A stretch of DNA of 64,000 bases from Heliorestis convoluta (GTDB taxonomy: Bacteria > Bacillota > Desulfitobacteriia > Heliobacteriales > Heliobacteriaceae), in assembly GCF_009649955.1 (NCBI RefSeq), contig NZ_CP045875.1, positions 1,159,501 to 1,223,500 of the forward strand, written 5' to 3'. Shown here piece after piece: positions 62,124 through 64,000 of this stretch. A program made the position numbers and the translations under genes. The notes under the pieces are model-generated. The model had not been told where the DNA came from. It saw only the letters and a program-made list of their open reading frames with translations, and did not search any database. Numbering within the stretch: position 1 is the first letter of the stretch; each line of letters begins with the position of its first letter.

Positions 62124-63528
62124 TGTTCTCACCTCTTGCAGTCACTGGCTTTGCTACAGTAAAACCGATATCGTTCCATTGTTGCCGGCGCTCCGTTTCG
62201 GCCACTTGAAAGAAATCGATACCCGATGAAGAACTTTTCTCTAAAGATGGGCTCTCTTTTTTAGAACCACCCGATGTTCTAGAAGGATCGGTACGTACTC
62301 CTTTGTGGTAGGAACTTTCTAGAACCAAGGGTTTGGCATTGTTTTTTCGCTCTCCATCAAGCCAAACCTGGATCATAGAGAGGTCAAAAGGATCAAATCG
62401 AAGGATGACCTTTTCTCCACAGAGCTCCGAGTCAACAGTATAGATATTGCCAAAAACATGGACACAAGAGGTTTTATCGACCTTTCTTTGTTCTTGCCAC
62501 AGAAAGACTTCCGTCAAGTCAACAGGACTAATTCGTCGAGGTGTTCGCTTTATTTGCTTTAATCGTTCTTGAGGCGACATTTTAGTGGCACCGTGTCGAC
62601 GTAAATGATAGTAGCCGTCGAGCCAGGCATACCAGGCTTTATTCAGATCATCTAAGGTCCGAAGCTGGCCCGCTTCAATAGCACCGTATGCTTCAGGCTT
62701 GAAGCTACTATCAACAAATTGGAAGAACTTCTCAACTTTACCACGCCCCTGGGGACGGTACGGGCGACTGTGAATTAATTGAATCGCAAGACGTCCACAG
62801 ATCCGTGCAAGATGATGAGACGAGAAGACGGCTCCGTTATCAACATAAAATTTCTCGGGCAATCCATGCTTTAGAATAGCTTTTTTAAGGCTATCTTCCA
62901 TCCGAGGTAACTTTTCATCGAAGTAAAACTGGCTATGTACAATGTAACGACTGCGATCATCAAGGATGACAAAAAGGATGGCTTTACGGCGCTTTTTGCT
63001 GTCATTGGGATCGGGGATATAAAGCGTATGTTGAAAGTCTGCCTGCCAGAGCTGGTGGACATCTTCGGCTTCAAAACGCCGATGCTCTTGCGGTATCGAT
63101 ATTTTTTCGCGCGAGACACCCGAACGTGTAAGATACCTTGCCAGTGTGCTTGCAGCTACTGTGCCTGGTTCTGTAATGCCACCTTTTTCTAACAGGTAAA
63201 TAATTTGGGCTACAGACCGTTCAGGGCGTTCTTTGCGCAATGCAATTGCTTTATCTACAATGTCTGAAGCGATAGCGTTGTAGGCTTTGGGACGACTCTT
63301 TGGCTTTAGACCTTCCCAACCCAATTGACGATAGGCCGCAATGTATCGTTCTAGCGTGCGCACGCCAATTCGACACTTGTCACTTCCAGGAATGGTGTAA
63401 CTTTGTGCCGCAATTTCTTTCAGTATTTGTGTTTGTTCCCCCACTGGCATGGCTGTTTGTCGTGAAACAATCGGGGCAATGAGGCTGTAGCGAAAAGCCG
63501 CGACTTGCTCTGCATGAAAATCTTCCAC
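61963..63528 (-). CDS. DDE transposase, Mu/TniA-like
   Basis: The 521-residue protein has N-terminal HTH domains (GVRTLERYIAAYRQLGWEGL), an rve/DDE core with Asp in WQADFQH, Asp in YVDNGAVF and Glu in GRGKVEKFF (spaced as in DDE-35E proteins), and a Mu-type C-terminal beta barrel (FGNIYTVDSELCGEKVILRF). The last ~55 residues overlap the ATPase gene and look low in structure; the functional protein may end before them. Confidence 0.92.
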   Translation of the reverse strand: MEDFHAEQVAAFRYSLIAPIVSRQTAMPVGEQTQILKEIAAQSYTIPGSDKCRIGVRTLERYIAAYRQLGWEGLKPKSRPKAYNAIASDIVDKAIALRKERPERSVAQIIYLLEKGGITEPGTVAASTLARYLTRSGVSREKISIPQEHRRFEAEDVHQLWQADFQHTLYIPDPNDSKKRRKAILFVILDDRSRYIVHSQFYFDEKLPRMEDSLKKAILKHGLPEKFYVDNGAVFSSHHLARICGRLAIQLIHSRPYRPQGRGKVEKFFQFVDSSFKPEAYGAIEAGQLRTLDDLNKAWYAWLDGYYHLRRHGATKMSPQERLKQIKRTPRRISPVDLTEVFLWQEQRKVDKTSCVHVFGNIYTVDSELCGEKVILRFDPFDLSMIQVWLDGERKNNAKPLVLESSYHKGVRTDPSRTSGGSKKESPSLEKSSSSGIDFFQVAETERRQQWNDIGFTVAKPVTARGENNDGSTNSARNRRPLFSRAIFEQTLPICCSPRRLCSSSTYGGASYFGCANRRGR

Positions 63529-63649
63529 TAAACTTTCCCTCCGTCTGTCGGTTTTTGACGGATTTTCCGTCTCCCCTCATTTTCGCGTAAAGGTAGATTT
63601 TTTTCGACGGACAGGTTTTGTGGGATTTATAGGGCGCTCAAACCAAGTC

Positions 63650-64000
63650 TTATTTTTTTTGGCTTTGAATCCACTGCAGTAAACCGCCACTCAATCTTTT
63701 GTCTTTTTGCAGGCACTCTTGCCATAAACAGAGTAGCCACCCTAGGTTTGTTCGCGGTTTTTTTGCTCCGATGGGCAGGTCTAGGAAAGGATATCGTTGT
63801 AATAGAAGTGCTCTGGTATCATTTCCCCATTGTTTTTCCCACTTTTTCCAGTGGGTAAGCCAACGTCTCACCGTTTTTACACTGTAAGAACTGGTACCGG
63901 CGATTGTTGTATCTGCAATCTTTTCTTGACTTTGACCTTCGCTTTCTTGTTCGATGGCCTTTTCTTGGATATCCAGTCCAGCTGTCTGATGAGGCAGCAT
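63650..64000 (-). CDS. Transposon-associated HTH protein, partial (cut at window edge)
   Basis: The frame is open at the right edge, and the visible 116 or more residues include a helix-turn-helix (SYSVKTVRRWLTHWKKW) and a Trp-rich C-terminus. It precedes the DDE transposase on the same strand, a position often taken by DUF6431-type proteins in such transposons. That family name is a suggestion only. Confidence 0.6.
   Translation of the reverse strand: MLPHQTAGLDIQEKAIEQESEGQSQEKIADTTIAGTSSYSVKTVRRWLTHWKKWEKQWGNDTRALLLQRYPFLDLPIGAKKPRTNLGWLLCLWQECLQKDKRLSGGLLQWIQSQKK

Larger units (their letters stand above)
61114..64000. mobile_element. Mu/Tn7-like transposon, left part
   Basis: The three minus-strand genes (HTH protein, DDE transposase, AAA ATPase) form a TniA/TniB-like transposition module. 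The interrupted aspartic protease places the end at about 61114 (TGTTGCTTCTCAC) or 61133 (TGTCGG); CTTCTCAC occurs twice, at 61119 and 61143. The other end is outside the window, so the terminal repeat cannot be checked. The stretch 61165-61301 is non-coding. Confidence 0.65.

Overview
The window looks like a chromosomal stretch of a low-to-mid-GC Gram-positive (Firmicutes, Clostridia-like) bacterium. The reasons are strong AGGAGG-type ribosome binding sites, frequent TTG and GTG starts, and an HK97-type siphoprophage with the replication cassette usual in clostridial phages. A heliobacterium or Peptococcaceae relative is a guess from general appearance and is not shown by the sequence.

Positions 1 to about 30.4 kb are a temperate phage genome read left to right: a divergent XRE repressor (cut by the window edge), early and replication genes (Cas4-like nuclease, acidic-tailed SSB-like protein, family A DNA polymerase, VapE-type primase/helicase, VRR-NUC, SNF2 helicase, sigma-like late regulator), an HNH nuclease and an adenine/cytosine-N4 methyltransferase, then terminase, portal, ClpP-like protease, capsid, connectors, tail genes with a classical -1 frameshift signal, tape measure, Dit, Tal-like protein and tip protein, holin and amidase.

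From 30.6 to 60.5 kb the window is dominated by large serine recombinases. The first module (30.6-37.7 kb) is intact: two single recombinases and one about 1,211-residue protein carrying two complete recombinase units, so four recombinase units in one operon. Four further modules follow (39.9, 48.7, 52.1 and 59.2 kb). Each is cut at its 5' end, at a different codon, directly beside the same roughly 160 bp non-coding element, here called the boundary element (RBE-A to RBE-D). Between modules lie recurring small parts: a 27-34 codon basic leader peptide overlapping a terminator, a 91-98 residue unknown protein, a 34-38 residue one-helix membrane peptide on the minus strand, and cargo (VapBC-like pair, RhuM, an HTH/Cys-cluster protein, an XRE-ImmA pair, an unknown two-gene unit). 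One 5.1 kb part is a recent duplication (33.1-38.2 and 52.1-57.2 kb). The junctions before the fused recombinase genes fold into long inverted repeats that bury the downstream ribosome binding site.

From about 61.1 kb to the right edge lies the end of a Mu/Tn7-like transposon (HTH protein, DDE transposase, AAA ATPase, all minus strand), which appears to have cut off a retropepsin-like aspartic protease gene.

My candidate for an undescribed system is the recombinase array as a whole: repeated multi-recombinase operons with RNA-structured gene junctions, small accessory peptides, and a conserved boundary element with constant right end and variable recombinase flank. Its mechanism is inference.
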